From positions 868,001-932,000 of the forward strand of contig CP091735.1 in assembly GCA_022010015.1 (NCBI GenBank): a DNA stretch of 64,000 nucleotides, read 5' to 3'. The translations under genes and the position numbers were made by a program. Numbering within the stretch: the stretch's first letter is position 1; every line of letters starts with the position of its first letter. The notes beneath the pieces are model-generated. The model saw only the letters and a list, made by a program, of their open reading frames with translations. It was not told the origin of the DNA and did not search any database. The stretch is from Clostridium sp. Lineage in GTDB: Bacteria > Bacillota_I > Bacilli_A > Acholeplasmatales > Anaeroplasmataceae. Positions 22,107-35,797 of this stretch are shown piece by piece.

Positions 22107-23410
22107 ATGATAGAGCGTTATAGTAGAAAGGTAATGCGTCAAATTTGGACAGATGAAAATAAGTTTAATGCTTATTTAAAGGTGGAAATTTTATCATGCA
22201 GAGCTTGGAGTGAGCTTGGGATTATTCCTAAGGATGATGTAGATAAAATCGAAAAGAATGCTAAATTTGATTGTGCACGTATTTCAGAAATTGAGTTGCA
22301 AACAAAGCATGATGTTGTAGCATTTACACGTTGTGTTTCTGAATCTCTTGGAGATGAAAAAAAGTGGGTTCATTATGGCTTAACATCAACTGATGTTGTT
22401 GATACAGCAAATGGCTATTTATTAAAGCAGGCTAATGAAATAATTCGTGCTGATTTAGTAGCATTTATGGATGTTTTAAAGAAGCAGGCCTTAAAATATA
22501 AGAAAACTCCTTGTATTGGTAGAACTCATGGTATTCATGCTGATATAACCTATTTTGGTTTAAAATGGGCTTTATGGCATGAGGAAATGAAACGTAATTT
22601 AGAAAGATTTGATGCGGCTGCTAAGGGTGTTGAGGCAGGAAAAATGAGTGGAGCTGTAGGTAATTTTGCTAATATTCCACCATTTATTCAATATTTTGTA
22701 TGCAAGAATTTAGGTATTGATTCAGCTAATGTTTCAACTCAGGTATTACAGCGTGATAGACATGCCTACTATATTGCAACGCTTGCTTTAATTGGGGCTA
22801 GTATTGAACAAATGGCCTTTGAAATTAGAAATCTTCAAAGAACAGAGGTTCATGAGGCTGAGGAAGCATTTACTAAGGGGCAAAAGGGCTCTTCAGCAAT
22901 GCCTCATAAGCGTAATCCTATCGGTAGTGAAAATATTGTTGGTTGTGCAAGAGTATTAAGAGGCTACATGGCTACCTCATATGAGAATGTTGCTTTATGG
23001 CATGAACGTGATATTTCTCATTCCTCAACAGAAAGAATTATTCTTCCCGATGCAACTATGCTTCTTGATTATATGCTTAATCGTTTTAAAAATATTTTAG
23101 AAAATTTGGTTGTTTATCCTGAACAAATGCTTAAAAAAATATTTATTTAACTCACAAGGTAATATTTGCTCAAAGAGTAATGAATGCTTTAATTTCTAAG
23201 GGTTTATCTCGTGAGAGTGCTTATGATTTAGTTCAGCCTATTGCTATGAAGGCTTATAATGAAGGTCTTGATTATCAAGAGCTTTTTAAGAGAAAAATGA
23301 AGAAGTTAAAAAGAATTTAACTAATGAGGAACTTGACAATTGTTTTTACATTAGATTATTATTATAAAAACGTTGATTTCATCTATAAACGTGCTGAATT
23401 GGAGGAATAG
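22107..23410 (+). CDS. purB: Adenylosuccinate lyase
   Basis: Cleaves SAICAR to AICAR and adenylosuccinate to AMP, so it acts in both IMP and AMP branches. ATG 22107: [20 protein letters not shown]. Motifs: [46 protein letters not shown] (signature loop) and [16 protein letters not shown]. About 434 residues. Breaks near 23140 (A-run) and 23295-23350; the rejoined end is [11 protein letters not shown] at 23408-23410. No purA is present in this window, so the second AMP step must be encoded elsewhere. Confidence 0.96.
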
Positions 23411-24881
<1,471 letters not shown>

Positions 24882-24890
24882 GATTTATAT

Positions 24891-26443
24891 ATGAAAAATG
24901 AGAAGATTATTGTTTTAGACTTTGGTGGTCAATATAATCAATTAATCGCAAGAAGAGTTAGAGAATTAAATGTTTATTGTGAGGTCTATCCTTATACACT
25001 TTCTCTTGATAAAATAAAGGAATTAAATCCCAAAGGAATAATTTTTTTACTGGTGGTCCAAATAGTGTTTATAAGGATGATTCTCCTCTTTGTGATAAAA
25101 AAATATTTGAGCTTGGCGTTCCTATTCTAGGTATTTGCTATGGTGCTCAATTAATTGCTCATCTTTTTAGGTGGTGAGGTTAAGAAGGCTCCCGTAAGTG
25201 AATATGGAAAAAAACTCTTGTAAGCGTTAAAAAAAGAATTCAAAAAAATTTTTTTAGTGATGTATCTGATGATACAGTATGCTGGATGAGTCATACAGAT
25301 TTTATTTCTAAAATGCCTATTGGCTTTAATAATGTAGCATCTACGCCTGTATGTCCTATTGCTGCTATGGAAAATGATAATGATCATATTTATGCTGTTC
25401 AATTCCATCCTGAGGTAATGCATAGCGAGGAAGGTATGAAAATGCTTAAAAACTTCGTTATGGATGTATGTGAATGTAAGGGCGATTGGCAAATGCATGA
25501 ATTTGCTAAGGAAACAATAGCTAATTTAAAGAAAAAAATAGGTAATGGTAAGGTATTATGTGCCCTATCTGGTGGTGTTGATTCTTCAGTAGCTGCTGTA
25601 TTATTATCTAAAGCTGTTGGTAAGCAATTAACATGTGTTTTTGTAGATCATGGTCTACTTAGAAAAAATGAAGGCGATGAGGTTGAGGCTGTTTTTGGTC
25701 CTCATGGTCCTTATGATCTTAATTTCATTAGAGTTGATGCTAGCGAACGCTTTTATGAAAAATTAAAGGGTGTTGTTGATCCTGAGCGTAAAAGAAAAAT
25801 TATTGGTGAGGAATTTATTAGAGTTTTTGAGGATGAAGCTAAAAAAATTGGTGAGGTTGATTATTTAGTTCAAGGAACTATTTACCCTGATGTTATTGAA
25901 TCAGGTCTTGGTAAATCAGCTGTTATTAAGTCTCATCATAATGTTGGTGGACTTCCAAGTGTTGTCTCATTTAAGGAAATTGTTGAACCACTTCGTCTTT
26001 TATTTAAGGATGAGGTTCGTAAGGTTGGCTTAGAGCTTGGTATTCCTGATTATTTAGTATATCGTCAACCATTCCCAGGCCCTGGTCTTGGAATAAGAAT
26101 TATTGGCGAGGTTACTAGGGAAAAGGTTAAAATTGTTCAAGAGGCTGATTATATTTATCGTGAAGAAATTGCTAAGGCTGGTCTTGATAAGACCCTAGGT
26201 CAATATTTTGCTGCCCTAACAAATATGCAAAGCGTAGGAGTTATGGGTGATGAAAGAACCTATGATTATGCTATTGCCCTACGTGCAGTTTTAACATCAG
26301 ATTTTATGACTGCTGATTGGGCAAGAATTCCTTATGATGTAATCGATATTGTCTCTCGTAGAATTGTAAATGAGGTTCGTGGAGTAAATCGTGTACTGCT
26401 TGATTGTACCTCAAAGCCACCTGCTACAATTGAATTTGAATAA
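24891..26443 (+). CDS. guaA: GMP synthase (glutamine-hydrolysing)
   Basis: Converts XMP to GMP. ATG 24891; glutaminase domain [36 protein letters not shown] (nucleophile Cys) and [17 protein letters not shown] pyrophosphatase loop [17 protein letters not shown]; dimerisation domain ends [13 protein letters not shown]. About 517 residues. Breaks near 25050, 25100, 25165 and 25215-25250 in T/A runs of the glutaminase half; the rest is clean. Last gene of the cluster, with a terminator about 70 bases on. Confidence 0.97.
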
Positions 26444-26512
26444 TTATGATATGCTTAAAGATTTAAGTACATATGTAGATATAACTAAAGTCAATAAGTT
26501 AAATAATAAGTA

Positions 26513-26544
26513 AATAGGATTTCAGCTTGAAGTCCTATTTTTTT
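26513..26544 (+). terminator. Terminator of the purine cluster
   Basis: AATAGGA ... TCCTATT (26513-26519 with about 26533-26539), with an inner TTC/GAA pairing, followed by T residues. It closes the purK-guaA operon. Confidence 0.75.
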
Positions 26545-26646
26545 ATTTATTAAGAAATTATAAATAAGTTAAAGGTTATTAAATTGAAAATAAACACAAT
26601 ATAATTACTTAAGAGAAGAGTATTATTGAAAATTTCAGATATGCTG

Positions 26647-26676
26647 TTGTTTTTTTACGATAAATTAGGTTATAAT
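26647..26676 (+). promoter_or_regulatory. Promoter of the toxin-antitoxin pair
   Basis: TTGTTT (26647-26652), 18-base spacer, TATAAT (26671-26676), 33 bases before the antitoxin start. Confidence 0.45.
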
Positions 26677-26708
26677 AATTACAGCAAATTTTTAAAGGAG
26701 TGAGTGTT

Positions 26709-26963
26709 ATGCCAAATATAAAACCAGTGTCTGATTTAAGAAATTATACGGAGGTATTGCGAGACATTACAGTTGGAGAGCCTGTATTCTTGACAAAAAA
26801 TGGTAGGGGTAGGTATGCCATTGTCGATATAGATGAATATGAAAAAACAAAGGCTGTGATTAAACTAATGAGTGAACTTTCCAAAGGCGAACAGTCTGGG
26901 AAGGAAAAAGGATGGACGAATATTGCTGATGTTGAGAAAATGTTAGGTATTTTCAATGACTGA
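26709..26963 (+). CDS. Phd/YefM-type antitoxin
   Basis: 84 residues. ATG 26709 is preferred over the in-frame GTG 26700 because AAAGGAG (26693-26699) abuts the GTG. Motif: NIKPVSDLRNYTEVL followed by GEPVFLTKNGRGRYAIVDIDEYE, the DNA-binding Phd fold. The acidic/charged C terminus (EMLGIF type) would wrap the toxin. It overlaps the next gene by eight bases. Such antitoxins bind their toxin and repress their own promoter. Confidence 0.9.
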   Translation: MPNIKPVSDLRNYTEVLRDITVGEPVFLTKNGRGRYAIVDIDEYEKTKAVIKLMSELSKGEQSGKEKGWTNIADVEKMLGIFND

Positions 26964-27278
26964 AATAAAGTTTTCACAGGAAGCAATTTTAGACTTGCAG
27001 CAGGCTAAATCATATATTTCTGAGGAATTTAGTAGTGAGCAAGCTAAAAAGTGTTGTTGCAAAGATTATAGAGAAAATTAAACAACTTTCTGACTATCCA
27101 GAAAGTGGTGCTCCTCTTTTTTCGATTGTAGACTTTGAAACGAATTATCGTTTTTTGATTTGTGGTAATTATACGGCGTTTTACAAGATTGAAAAATCAT
27201 ACAGTAAATATTATTCGTGTACTTTATGGACGAAGAAATTTTATGCAAATTTTGTTCGGAGAGCCAAGTGACAACTAA
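26956..27278 (+). CDS. ParE/RelE-superfamily toxin
   Basis: Starts ATG 26956 within the antitoxin end: MTEIKFSQEAILDLQQAKSYI. Correcting an A-run near 27045 joins it to VVAKIIEKIKQLSDYPESGAPL, FETNYRFLICGNYTAFYKIE and, after a second correction near 27195, VNIIRVLYGRRNFMQILFG. About 107 residues. The RVLYGRR(N)xM ending is typical of ParE-like toxins that act on gyrase or of RelE-like ribonucleases; I cannot choose between them. Ends at 27278. Confidence 0.88.
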
Positions 27279-27301
27279 ACAAAATACAAAAATAAACAAA
27301 T

Positions 27302-27328
27302 AGCTATCTAAAAATGATGGCTTTTTTT
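27302..27328 (+). terminator. Terminator after the toxin gene
   Basis: AGCTATC (27302-27308) pairs with GATGGCT (27315-27321, one G-U), followed by seven T. Confidence 0.7.
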
Positions 27329-27440
27329 AATAGATATTATTATAAATTATCAATAGTATATTGGGCTTTCTCAGCGGTTAAACCTATTTAGTTGTTCATA
27401 TATTCTAGCTTTTTCAATTTTTTAAGTAAAATCAGTGCTT

Positions 27441-27519
27441 TGAAGTAAGTTATGAAGTTACTTCAATATTTCATTGAAGTAATTAATATCTTTAAATAAA
27501 ATTAGAAATATTGTATAAT
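27441..27519 (+). promoter_or_regulatory. Rubrerythrin promoter with TGAAGTAA operator repeats
   Basis: TTACTTCA (27458-27465) and TGAAGTAA (27475-27482) form an 8-base inverted repeat with a 9-base gap; a further direct TGAAGTAA lies at 27441-27448. Downstream are TTTAAA (27491-27496), a 17-base spacer and TATAAT (27514-27519). The repeats look like a repressor site; a peroxide-responsive regulator is a guess based on the gene controlled. Confidence 0.5.
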
Positions 27520-27550
27520 ATAGGTATACTAGACGATTGGAGATAAAATA

Positions 27551-28084
27551 ATGAAATATAGCGGAACAAAGACTGAACAAAATCTTCGTGCTGCCTTTGC
27601 CGGAGAATCAGAGGCAAGAAATAAGTATACTTATTTTGCATCTGTTGCTAAAAAGGAAGGCTATGAACAAATAGCAAATATTTTTTTAAAGACTGCTGAG
27701 AATGAGCGTGAGCATGCTAAGCTTTGGTTTAAGGAGCTTGAAGGTATTGGAAATACTATGGATAACCTAAAGGCTGCAGCTCTTGGTGAAAATTATGAGT
27801 GGACTGATATGTATGAAACATTCGCTCGTGAGGCTGAAGAGGAAGGCTTTACTGCTCTAGCTAAAAAATTTAGACTTGTTGGCGCAATTGAGCGTGAACA
27901 TGAAAAACGCTATAGAGCTTTACTTAATAATATAGAGACCTCTAGTGTTTTTGAGCGTAGTGAGGTTAAAATTTGGGAATGCCGTAATTGTGGTCACATT
28001 GTAATTGGAACAAAGGCTCCAGAGATATGTCCTGTATGTGCACATCCTCAGGCATATTTTGAAATTAAGGAAGAAAATTATTAA
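27551..28084 (+). CDS. Rubrerythrin
   Basis: 177 residues, unbroken. N-terminal ferritin-like diiron domain: [64 protein letters not shown] (Glu/His iron ligands). The C-terminal rubredoxin-like centre CRNCGH...[11 protein letters not shown] has four Cys. Reduces hydrogen peroxide in anaerobes using electrons from rubredoxin or NADH systems. ATG 27551 follows TTGGAG. It implies an anaerobic host. Monocistronic, with its own promoter and terminator. Confidence 0.96.
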   Translation: MKYSGTKTEQNLRAAFAGESEARNKYTYFASVAKKEGYEQIANIFLKTAENEREHAKLWFKELEGIGNTMDNLKAAALGENYEWTDMYETFAREAEEEGFTALAKKFRLVGAIEREHEKRYRALLNNIETSSVFERSEVKIWECRNCGHIVIGTKAPEICPVCAHPQAYFEIKEENY

Positions 28085-28092
28085 GATTGATT

Positions 28093-28124
28093 AGGAAATG
28101 TCATAGTTGATGTTTCCTTTTTTT
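28093..28124 (+). terminator. Terminator after rubrerythrin
   Basis: AGGAAA (28093-28098) pairs with TTTCCT (28113-28118) and is followed by a long T tract. Confidence 0.7.
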
Positions 28125-28226
28125 GTTTTTTTAAAATGAAATTAACTTGGATAAAGCCGAGTCGGAATGAAGCGAGTTAAATGAAATTTATTGGAAGAAC
28201 ATTAGTATGAAAACTCCTTAACGAAA

Positions 28227-28626
28227 ATGTGTGAAAAAAATGAAAAATCAAATTATTATATTTCGGATAACTTATCTTTATTCTATTATAGGTATATTTT
28301 TTTAAATATTTATCGTAAAAATAATGGATTCAGATGTTTTTTTATTCTAAATATATTGAAAAGGCTTTTTGAAGAACGATATATTTCACATGTATTTGAA
28401 AAAAATTGAAAAATATTATTATGATAATCCTAAGAATCATACAAATGGGGAGTATGATGTTGTAACATATGATTATAATGGATATGTTTTTATATCTAAA
28501 GTATGTTTTTTGGTGAAAGAAGAGATAATGTTACATTTATAGATGTATCAAAACAAAAACTAATGATTTTTATTTTGCAAGCTGATGCTTGCCAGACCTA
28601 TGAAAAGAGTGTTTAAGGCTTTTTAA
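28227..28626 (+). pseudogene. AAA_14/DUF234-type ATPase, C-terminal fragment
   Basis: Translation gives ISDNLSLFYYRYIF, then DVFYSKYIEKAFEERYISHVFEKI and YYYDNPKNHTNGEYDVVTYDYNGYVF after correction. This is the winged-helix plus nuclease-like C-terminal part of a widespread bacterial and archaeal P-loop ATPase family of unknown role. The Walker domain is missing and an internal segment after HVFEKI appears deleted, so it is a true remnant. It sits just 5' of an integrase, compatible with an insertion hot spot. Confidence 0.55.
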
Positions 28627-28711
28627 AATCATTAAAAAAATGAATTAAAATAAGGATAGTAGAGTCACAAAATAATGTGGCTTTTTAACTAAAAAAAGAA
28701 AGGATAAGAAA

Positions 28712-29658
28712 ATGAAATATAAAGAATGGATTGAAATTTGGCTTTATAGTTATATAAAGCCTACTAATAAAACTAGGACATTTGAAAATTATAAACAAAT
28801 GTTAGATAATCATATAATTACTAAAATTGGTGATTTGGATATTATGGAAATTAAACCATTATTATTACAAAAATTTTTTTACAGAATTATTAAAAAAATT
28901 GGTAATAAGCTAAATGGAAGTGGTTTGTCAGCAAGTACAGTTAATTTGATTATTACTATTGTTCAGAATTCTCTTAAAAACAGCGTTTAGGATTGGTATT
29001 ATAAATGAATATACAGCTGATAGAATAAAGCGACCTAAATTAAAAGAATCTGAAGTTAGCTGCTTTAATTTGATAGAAACAAAGAAAAAAATTGAACAAG
29101 CTATTTTTATCTGATAAGCGTGATAAAATGTTTGGAATTTTTATTATGCTTATATATGGGATTAAGAATTGGGGAATTGCTTGCATTAACCTGGGATGAT
29201 ATAAATTTTTATATCAGGATTTATAAGTGTAAATAAAACCTGCTATGATGGTAAAAACAATTGTCGATTAATTTTTGAGCCTAAAACTAAATCATCAAAA
29301 AGAACGATTCCTATTCCTAAGCAATTAATTCCTATTCTAAGATTAAAGAAGAAAAAAATCTAAAAACTAAATATGTTATTGAAGAAAATGGGAAAATGGT
29401 AACAATAAGATCATATCAGCGTAGCTTTGCATTATTGTTAAAAAAATTGAATGTTGAGCATAGAGGCTTTCATTCCTTAAGACATACTTTTGCAACAAGA
29501 GCATTAGAAAGTGGGATGGATGTTAAAACATTATCTGAAATACTTGGACATAAAAAAATGCTATTATTACTTTAAATAGATATGTTCATTCACTTATGGA
29601 GCATAAACAAGAAATGATGAATAAACTTGGAAAAATGTTAAATAAAAATGTCGCCTAA
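28712..29658 (+). CDS. Tyrosine recombinase / phage-type integrase (frames broken)
   Basis: About 315 residues once rejoined. N-terminal core-binding domain: MKYKEWIEIWLYSYIKPTNKTRTFENYKQML. Catalytic domain has YGIRIGELLALTWDDI (first Arg), HSLRHTFATRALESGM (His-x-x-Arg), EILGHKN and NRYVHS (Tyr nucleophile). Breaks near 28980, 29085-29110, 29160, 29205, 29345 and 29560. A symmetric hairpin, TGTCG-x-CTAAT with ATTAG-x-CGACA (29649-29675), overlaps the stop. No attachment duplication or partner excisionase is evident, so which element it moved is unclear. Confidence 0.88.
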
Positions 29659-29675
29659 TACCATATTAGACGACA
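29649..29675 (+). terminator. Hairpin at the integrase 3' end
   Basis: Ten-base-pair imperfect stem CGCCTAAT/ATTAGACG with a five-base loop, spanning the stop codon. There is little T tail, so termination is uncertain; an att-related role is possible. Confidence 0.4.
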
Positions 29676-29854
29676 TCTATATATCTTTATTATATTTAAA
29701 ACGTGAATAAATGTCAATATTTACAAAAATTTTTAAATAGGAATAAATTATTAATAAGCTTATAACAAAGATCACTCGATTTTTTTTAATATTTTGTTCA
29801 TATAATATGGTATTAGAAGAACATATCAAACTATTGTATGAGGAGACTTAGTAT

Positions 29855-31985
29855 ATGAAAAGATTCTTAAAAAAATTATTTTTTTATCTTGTCATTTTAA
29901 TATTTGCAATAATAAATACCTCAGCTTGTGATTGAATAGTGTAACCTTATATGCTGATGGTGAAAAATATGATGAGGAATCAGTGATTATAGGCAAAGAA
30001 TTTTCCTTTGGCATAGCCAAAAAGGTTGGTTATACTTTTTTAGGCTGGTATTCAGCAGAAGTTGGTGGAACTGTTTATACTGATAGTGAAGGTAGTAGTA
30101 ATGGTATGCTTTGGAAAAAGGAATATCCTTTAGTAGCCTATGCTCATTTTGAAGCAAATACTTATAAAATTGTTTTTTTGATTATCAAAATGCTACTTCC
30201 CAAAAATACTATTAAGGATGTTTCTGTTATTTATGATCAAAAAAATTAATTCAAGATTTCCTGTTCCTATAAAAAAATGGTTATTCATTTGCTGGTTGGT
30301 TTACTGATAAAAAAATACTCAAATCACAGATTCTAAGGGTAATTTTTTTAACTGATACCGATACTTATTCTACTAAAAAAATATCCTCTATCAGATACTG
30401 GCACAACACTTTATGCTCACTGGTCAGAGAAAATAGTTACATTTAATTTTATAACAGATGGAAGCAGCGTTAATAATGTTTCTTATTCTGTTGGTGAAAC
30501 TATTAATATTCTTCCATCATCAATTAAGGATAATTATTGTTTTGAGGGTTGGTATTTCGATTCTACGCTACTTAATCCTGTAGTTTATCCTTATACTATT
30601 TCAGAAAATTTAGGAGAAACTATCTTTTTATATTCAAAATTTAAAGAAGGCTCAAATAATGTTCTTGAGTTCTCAACTATTGCTTCAACAAATGATAAGG
30701 AATATGAAGTATCATATTCTGGTACTGATAAGGAGATAATAATTCCTGATAGCTATTATGGTAGAAATGTAACAAGAATTAATAAAATTAGCTCGAATAC
30801 AATTGAGAGAGTTTTACTTCCTCAGTCAATAAAGGAATTAGGAACTGGAGCTTTTGAAAATTGCATAAAATTGGAGAAAATTAATATTCCAAGTGGAGTA
30901 AAAAAAGTTACCAGAAAATGTATTTAGTGGTGATAATAGCCTTGAAGCTATAGTTTTTTTCCCTTTAGAACTTGAAATAATAGGCAAAAAAATGCTTTTT
31001 GAAAATTGCTCTAGTATCAATAAAATAATTATTACTAAAAAAATATTAAAAAAATATTGGTGCTGGTGCTTTCAAAAAAATATGAGTTCTTTAGAGGGAT
31101 TTGAGGTGGATGTTGAAAATGAAAAAAATATTTAACTATGGATGGAGTTTTTATATTATAAAATTGGTAATTCAACATATTTAATCCAATATCCTACTAA
31201 AAAGAGTGGTGATACATATCAAATAGATCAATCAACTATTAAGATTTCAGAAGGATCTTTTAGTGGAACAAAAATTAATTCAATTGTGATAGGTGGAAAA
31301 ATATCATCAATAGAAGCATCAGCCTTTGAAAAATTGTAATAATTTAATTAATGTTACTATAAATAGTAGTGCTAACACCTTTAGTATTGGTTCTAAGGCC
31401 TTTAGTGGTAGTAAAAACCTAAGAGCAATGAAGATTGAATTAGATAAAGTACCTACAATTACAAGTGATAGCTTTTTAAATGTTTCAGATTCTTTTTCTG
31501 TATATGTAACAAGTAAAATGATTAGAAGCTATCAAACATCAACAAATTGGCGTCAAATAGCTGATAAAATTTATTCTATTGGTTTAATTTTTTTGGTGAT
31601 TATGCCTTAGAGGAATATAATGATGGTTATGCTATTAAGCAATATTTTTGGTATCGATAAGAATGTTACAATACCAGAAATAATTAATGCTAAAAAAATT
31701 ATTAAAATATCTGAAAATGCCTTTTTCATTTTTCTGATATAGAAAAAAAGTAACTATTAGTAAAAAAATGTAACAGAAATTAGTGATAAGGCCTTTTTAT
31801 AATTGTGATAAGCTAGCTTCTATTATATTAGAGTGTGCACCACCAAGCCTAGGTGAAGATGTATTTGTTGGTGTAGCTGATGATTTTACTATTTATATCA
31901 AAAAAATACAGCTGAAGTATTAGATCAATATAAAATTGCTGATAAGTGGTCAGTGTTTGCTGATAAAATCTGGAGTTATCAATAA
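29855..31985 (+). CDS. Surface lipoprotein with InlB-type and BspA-like leucine-rich repeats
   Basis: ATG 29855 after GAGGAG; signal MKRFLKKLFFYLVILIFA with lipobox NTSAC (Cys lipidation expected). About 700 residues rejoined. Three to four InlB B / Flg_new repeats come first (GYTFLGWYSAEVGG, GYSFAGWFTDKN, YCFEGWYFDS). Then BspA-like leucine-rich repeats: GTGAFENCIKLEKINIPSGVK, GKNAFENCSSINKI and SEGSFSGTKINSI, again later with SDKAFYNCDKLASI. Typical gut-bacterial adhesin or host-contact protein; ligand unknown. Breaks near 29932, 30175, 30270, 30305, 30345, 30375, 30900, 30950, 31040-31130, 31335 and later. Confidence 0.85.
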
Positions 31986-32075
31986 TTAATAATCTTGTTA
32001 CTAGAATCAAGATATAAAAAAATCTAGAATAGTAGTATTAAATCTTATACTACTATTATGTGAGGATGAGGTAAT

Positions 32076-34940
32076 ATGAAAAAAAAGAATTTTTTAATTG
32101 TTATTATGTTTGTCTTTAGTGTTTTTTGGGGTGGGTTATTAGTTGCCTGCAATAGAGAAACATCAGGAGCAAAGAGTATAACAAATCTTACCTATAATGG
32201 TGAGACAATAACCTGGAGTAGTGTTAAAAAAACGCTAAGAATTATAAACTTAAGATTAATGAAGGCTCTGAATTTATTGTGAGCCAAGCAGAGGGAATGG
32301 TATCCTATAGATATAATTCTAATGGTGCGGATTTTGATTTTTCTATTGAGGCAGTAATTAAGGATGGAAGTGATAAAAATCCTACATACTCTATGCGCTT
32401 TACTAATATCGGACAGGTTCTTAATTTAAAAATTGAGAATGGTTTATTAACATGGGATGCCCTAGATTCTGCTGAAAAATATGCTGTTATGTATAATGGC
32501 AATATTGTTTCTGAAAATGTAGGAACAAATAGCTATAAAACAGAAGAAGGATCTTTCTCATATAAGGTTAGAGCTTTAAAGGGTCAAGCTGAAAGTACAG
32601 ATGGTAACATTCCTTATTATTCAATTTGGAGTGAAGCAATAAGTGGTTCTATTTTGGGCGCTCCAAAGAATTTAATGTATGATTCTGAAAGCTTTACTTG
32701 GGAAAAGGTCAATAATGCTTCATCACATGTTATAAAGATTGGTAATGAGGAATTTAAAACAACTACAAATAAATATGCATATGCAGCAGGAAATCAAGAT
32801 TTCGAGGTTTCTGTTAAAGCTATTGGCGATATGAGTAAGCAAATATATGATTCAGCTTTTTCTGAGGCTAAAACATATAAATATATTGCGCCAATTGAGG
32901 GACTAAATGTTGTTGATGGTAAGCTTGTATGGACAGCTTCTTCGAATGCTGTTAGATATAAGATAAAAATCAATGGTATTGTTAATAATGAAGAATTAGC
33001 AACAAATGAATATGCTTCTTTAGCAAGTGGTAATAGCTATCGTATTCAAATTTTACCAATAGGTGATAGTGATTTCTATTTTTTTCTCATTGGTCTAATG
33101 AAATAACTATAAATATTTTAAGAAGTCAAGTTGTAAGCTTTGGTGATGGAGTAATTCGTTGGAATCAGGTTACTGGCTGTGCTGGCTATGAACTAAAAAT
33201 TACTAAGGATGATAATATTGTTCATACAACGTCTGTTGGTAGTGAAACATTTGTATACAATTATGATTTTGCTGATGCGGGTGATTATCTTGTTTATGTA
33301 AAGGCTACATCTCTTGGTGAGGGTGGAATTTATGAATCAAAAATATAGTAATGCTTATTCTGTTAAGAGATTAGCAACGCCAACAAATCATAAACTAACT
33401 AATAGACCATTGGAGCAAAATCAAATATCAGTTTCATTTAATGCCTGTGTTGGTGCATCAAGCTATGCTTTACTTGCTGATGATGTAGAAATAGCTACAA
33501 CAGTAAAGGAAACAACATTCTTTGTTGATTTATCAAAAATGACAAATAAAACAATAGAATCTGTAGTTAATTTTAAAATTGTTGCTCGTGGCTTGGTAAC
33601 TGCCTCAGGTGCAGTATTAGATAGCAATGTTCCTCTTGAATTTAATGCTACTAAATTAGCAACACCACAAAAATTTAATTATTAATGGTAATCAATTAAC
33701 TTGGGATCAAGTAAATCATACTAGTAAATATGTTCTAACTATAGATGGAAAAAGAACAGAGGTTACTTCAACATCATTTACATTAACTGATATGTCTAGC
33801 GGTAGTCATACAATCAATGTTCAAGCAATGGGTAATGGTGAGGATGTAATTACAGGAAGCTTTTCAAATACATTAAATGTTAAAAAGCTTGCAACACCTA
33901 TTAATTTAGTGATTAAAAATGGTAATTTAACCTGGGAGATGGTACCTAGTGCCAAAGCCTATAAGGTAATACTTGGAACTGAGTCATATAATACAGATGT
34001 AAATGCCTTTGCTTTACTTGGCTATTCAAGTAGTATAATTGAAGGAATGGGTACACAAATAAGTGTATATGCCATTGGTAATGGTAGTGATATCATTGAT
34101 TCCGATGTATCAGCTACTAAAACTATTAGTAAATATGCAAGACCTACAAATGTTAAGGTATCTGGTGATAATTTAGTATGGAATCCTTCAGCTGTTAATA
34201 GTATTAATTGCAATAGCTATAAGCTATTTATAAGTAAAGATGGTGTAGATCAAGGTGAGGTTCAAATTACAGGTAGCTCTTATGCAATGAGCAATTTTGA
34301 GGCTGGTAATTATACAGTTAAGGTTATTGCCTTAGGTGATTATGTTTCTACTGTTGATTCTCCAGAATCTAATGAATTTAGCTTTACAAAGCTTAACAAA
34401 GTTGAAAATTTAGTAAAGACTGGAGCTAAATATAGCTGGGATATGGTAATTGGGGCTGTAGGCTATGAAATTAAGCTTAGCAAGGATGCTTTATGGACAT
34501 CAATTACTACAAATGAATATACACCAACGTTTACAACTGAGGGTGAATTTGAGGTTAGTATTAGAGCAATAGGTAATAATAATGATATTATTAGCTCTGA
34601 TATCTATTCATTTAAGCAAAGAGTATCTAGAATAACTCAGCCTGTAAAACAGGATGAATTAACAAATAAGAATGCCTTTAAGGTTGAAAAGAATGGCAAT
34701 ACAATAACTGTTACTATTAAAAAGCAGGATGATGCAACTGGTTATAAGTGTTTAATTGGGGGAATTGAAAGAACTAATGTAGTAGCTGAAACAGCAGATA
34801 CAATAACCTATGAATTTACTATGACAACTGTAGGTGCTATCTATAATGTTCAGGTACAAATATTAGGAAATACATTCAATTCTTCAGGTATTTATTTTAT
34901 GAATTCCAACCCATCAACTGAAGTAACAATAACCTACTAA
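32076..34940 (+). CDS. Large lipoprotein with tandem Fn3-like repeats
   Basis: ATG 32076: MKKKNFLIVIMFVFSVFW, lipobox GLLVAC. Rejoined length about 950 residues. About nine or ten repeats of roughly 85-100 residues follow one plan: L-x-W-x-x-V-x-x-A-x-x-Y-x-x-x-I-x-G, then A-x-G-x-x-x-x-x-x-S, with a KLATPxNL joint (KRLATPTNHKL, TKLATPQNLI, KKLATPINLVI, SKYARPTNVKV). This is an Fn3-type beta-sandwich array, likely a wall-projecting stalk or adhesin. Breaks near 32230, 33080, 33345 and 33670. It follows the previous lipoprotein by 90 bases. Confidence 0.85.
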
Positions 34941-34949
34941 GAGGTTAAA

Positions 34950-35796
34950 ATGGAAATTATAACAAATTTCCTGATGCAAATTGTTTTTTTCGGTAGGAGT
35001 AATCGTAATTTTCGGATTATTGATTGCTCTTTGCCGAAAAGCTTTTTGTAATATTTCAGGTGAAAAGGGAACAAAGATATTATTAATAACAGGAATAATT
35101 GGAACACCAATTCATGAACTAAGTCATGCACTTATGTGCTTGATTTTTTTGGGCATAAGATTACAGAAATCAAATTATATCAGCCAAATAATGATGATAA
35201 CACCTTAGGCTATGTAAAGCATTCGTATAATCCTAAAAAAATCTTTATCAACAAATCGGAAACTTCTTTATAGGAATTGCTCCTATTTTTAGGAGGAAGT
35301 GCTGTAATTTCATTATTAATGTTTATATGTACTCCTAGCTTATTTACTGAGGTTATTGATGAACTACAGTTTATGGAATTAATATCCTTTGATTTACTTG
35401 ACATATCTACCTATGAGGCTATATTTGGTTTATTTTGGGATGTTTTTAGTGAAATATTTGATTTCACAAATATGGGTAATCCATTATGGTGGCTTTTTAT
35501 AATTTTGGCAATTATGATTGCAAGTCATATGGAATTAAGTGTTGCTGATATAAAGGGCGGCTTAAAGGGTTTTATATTTATAACTATAATTTTTTTGATT
35601 GCGGATATAATTATGTATTTTTGTATCTATAGAAGTATTAGAAAGAGTAACTTCTATAATGGCTTCATTTGCCACTAGCATTATTGGCTTTCTTGCTATA
35701 TCTATAGTTTTTTTGGTGGTTATGGTTTTAATTGCTCTTAGTGTAAAGGGATTATTAAAGATTAAAAAGGTAATAAAAAGAAATGGAGAGAAATAA
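34950..35796 (+). CDS. Membrane protein with HELSH metallopeptidase-like motif
   Basis: ATG 34950 after GAGGTT, nine bases from the previous stop. About 280 residues with four or five membrane helices. Helix 1 is [11 protein letters not shown]. The conserved [21 protein letters not shown] has the zincin HExxH pattern. It continues [18 protein letters not shown], then [17 protein letters not shown]. This looks like an M50-like family of Firmicutes membrane proteins without assigned substrate. Location between giant lipoproteins suggests envelope maturation or regulated proteolysis, an inference. Breaks near 34985, 35145, 35240, 35285, 35595-35630 and 35650-35715. Confidence 0.6.
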
Positions 35797-35797
35797 A

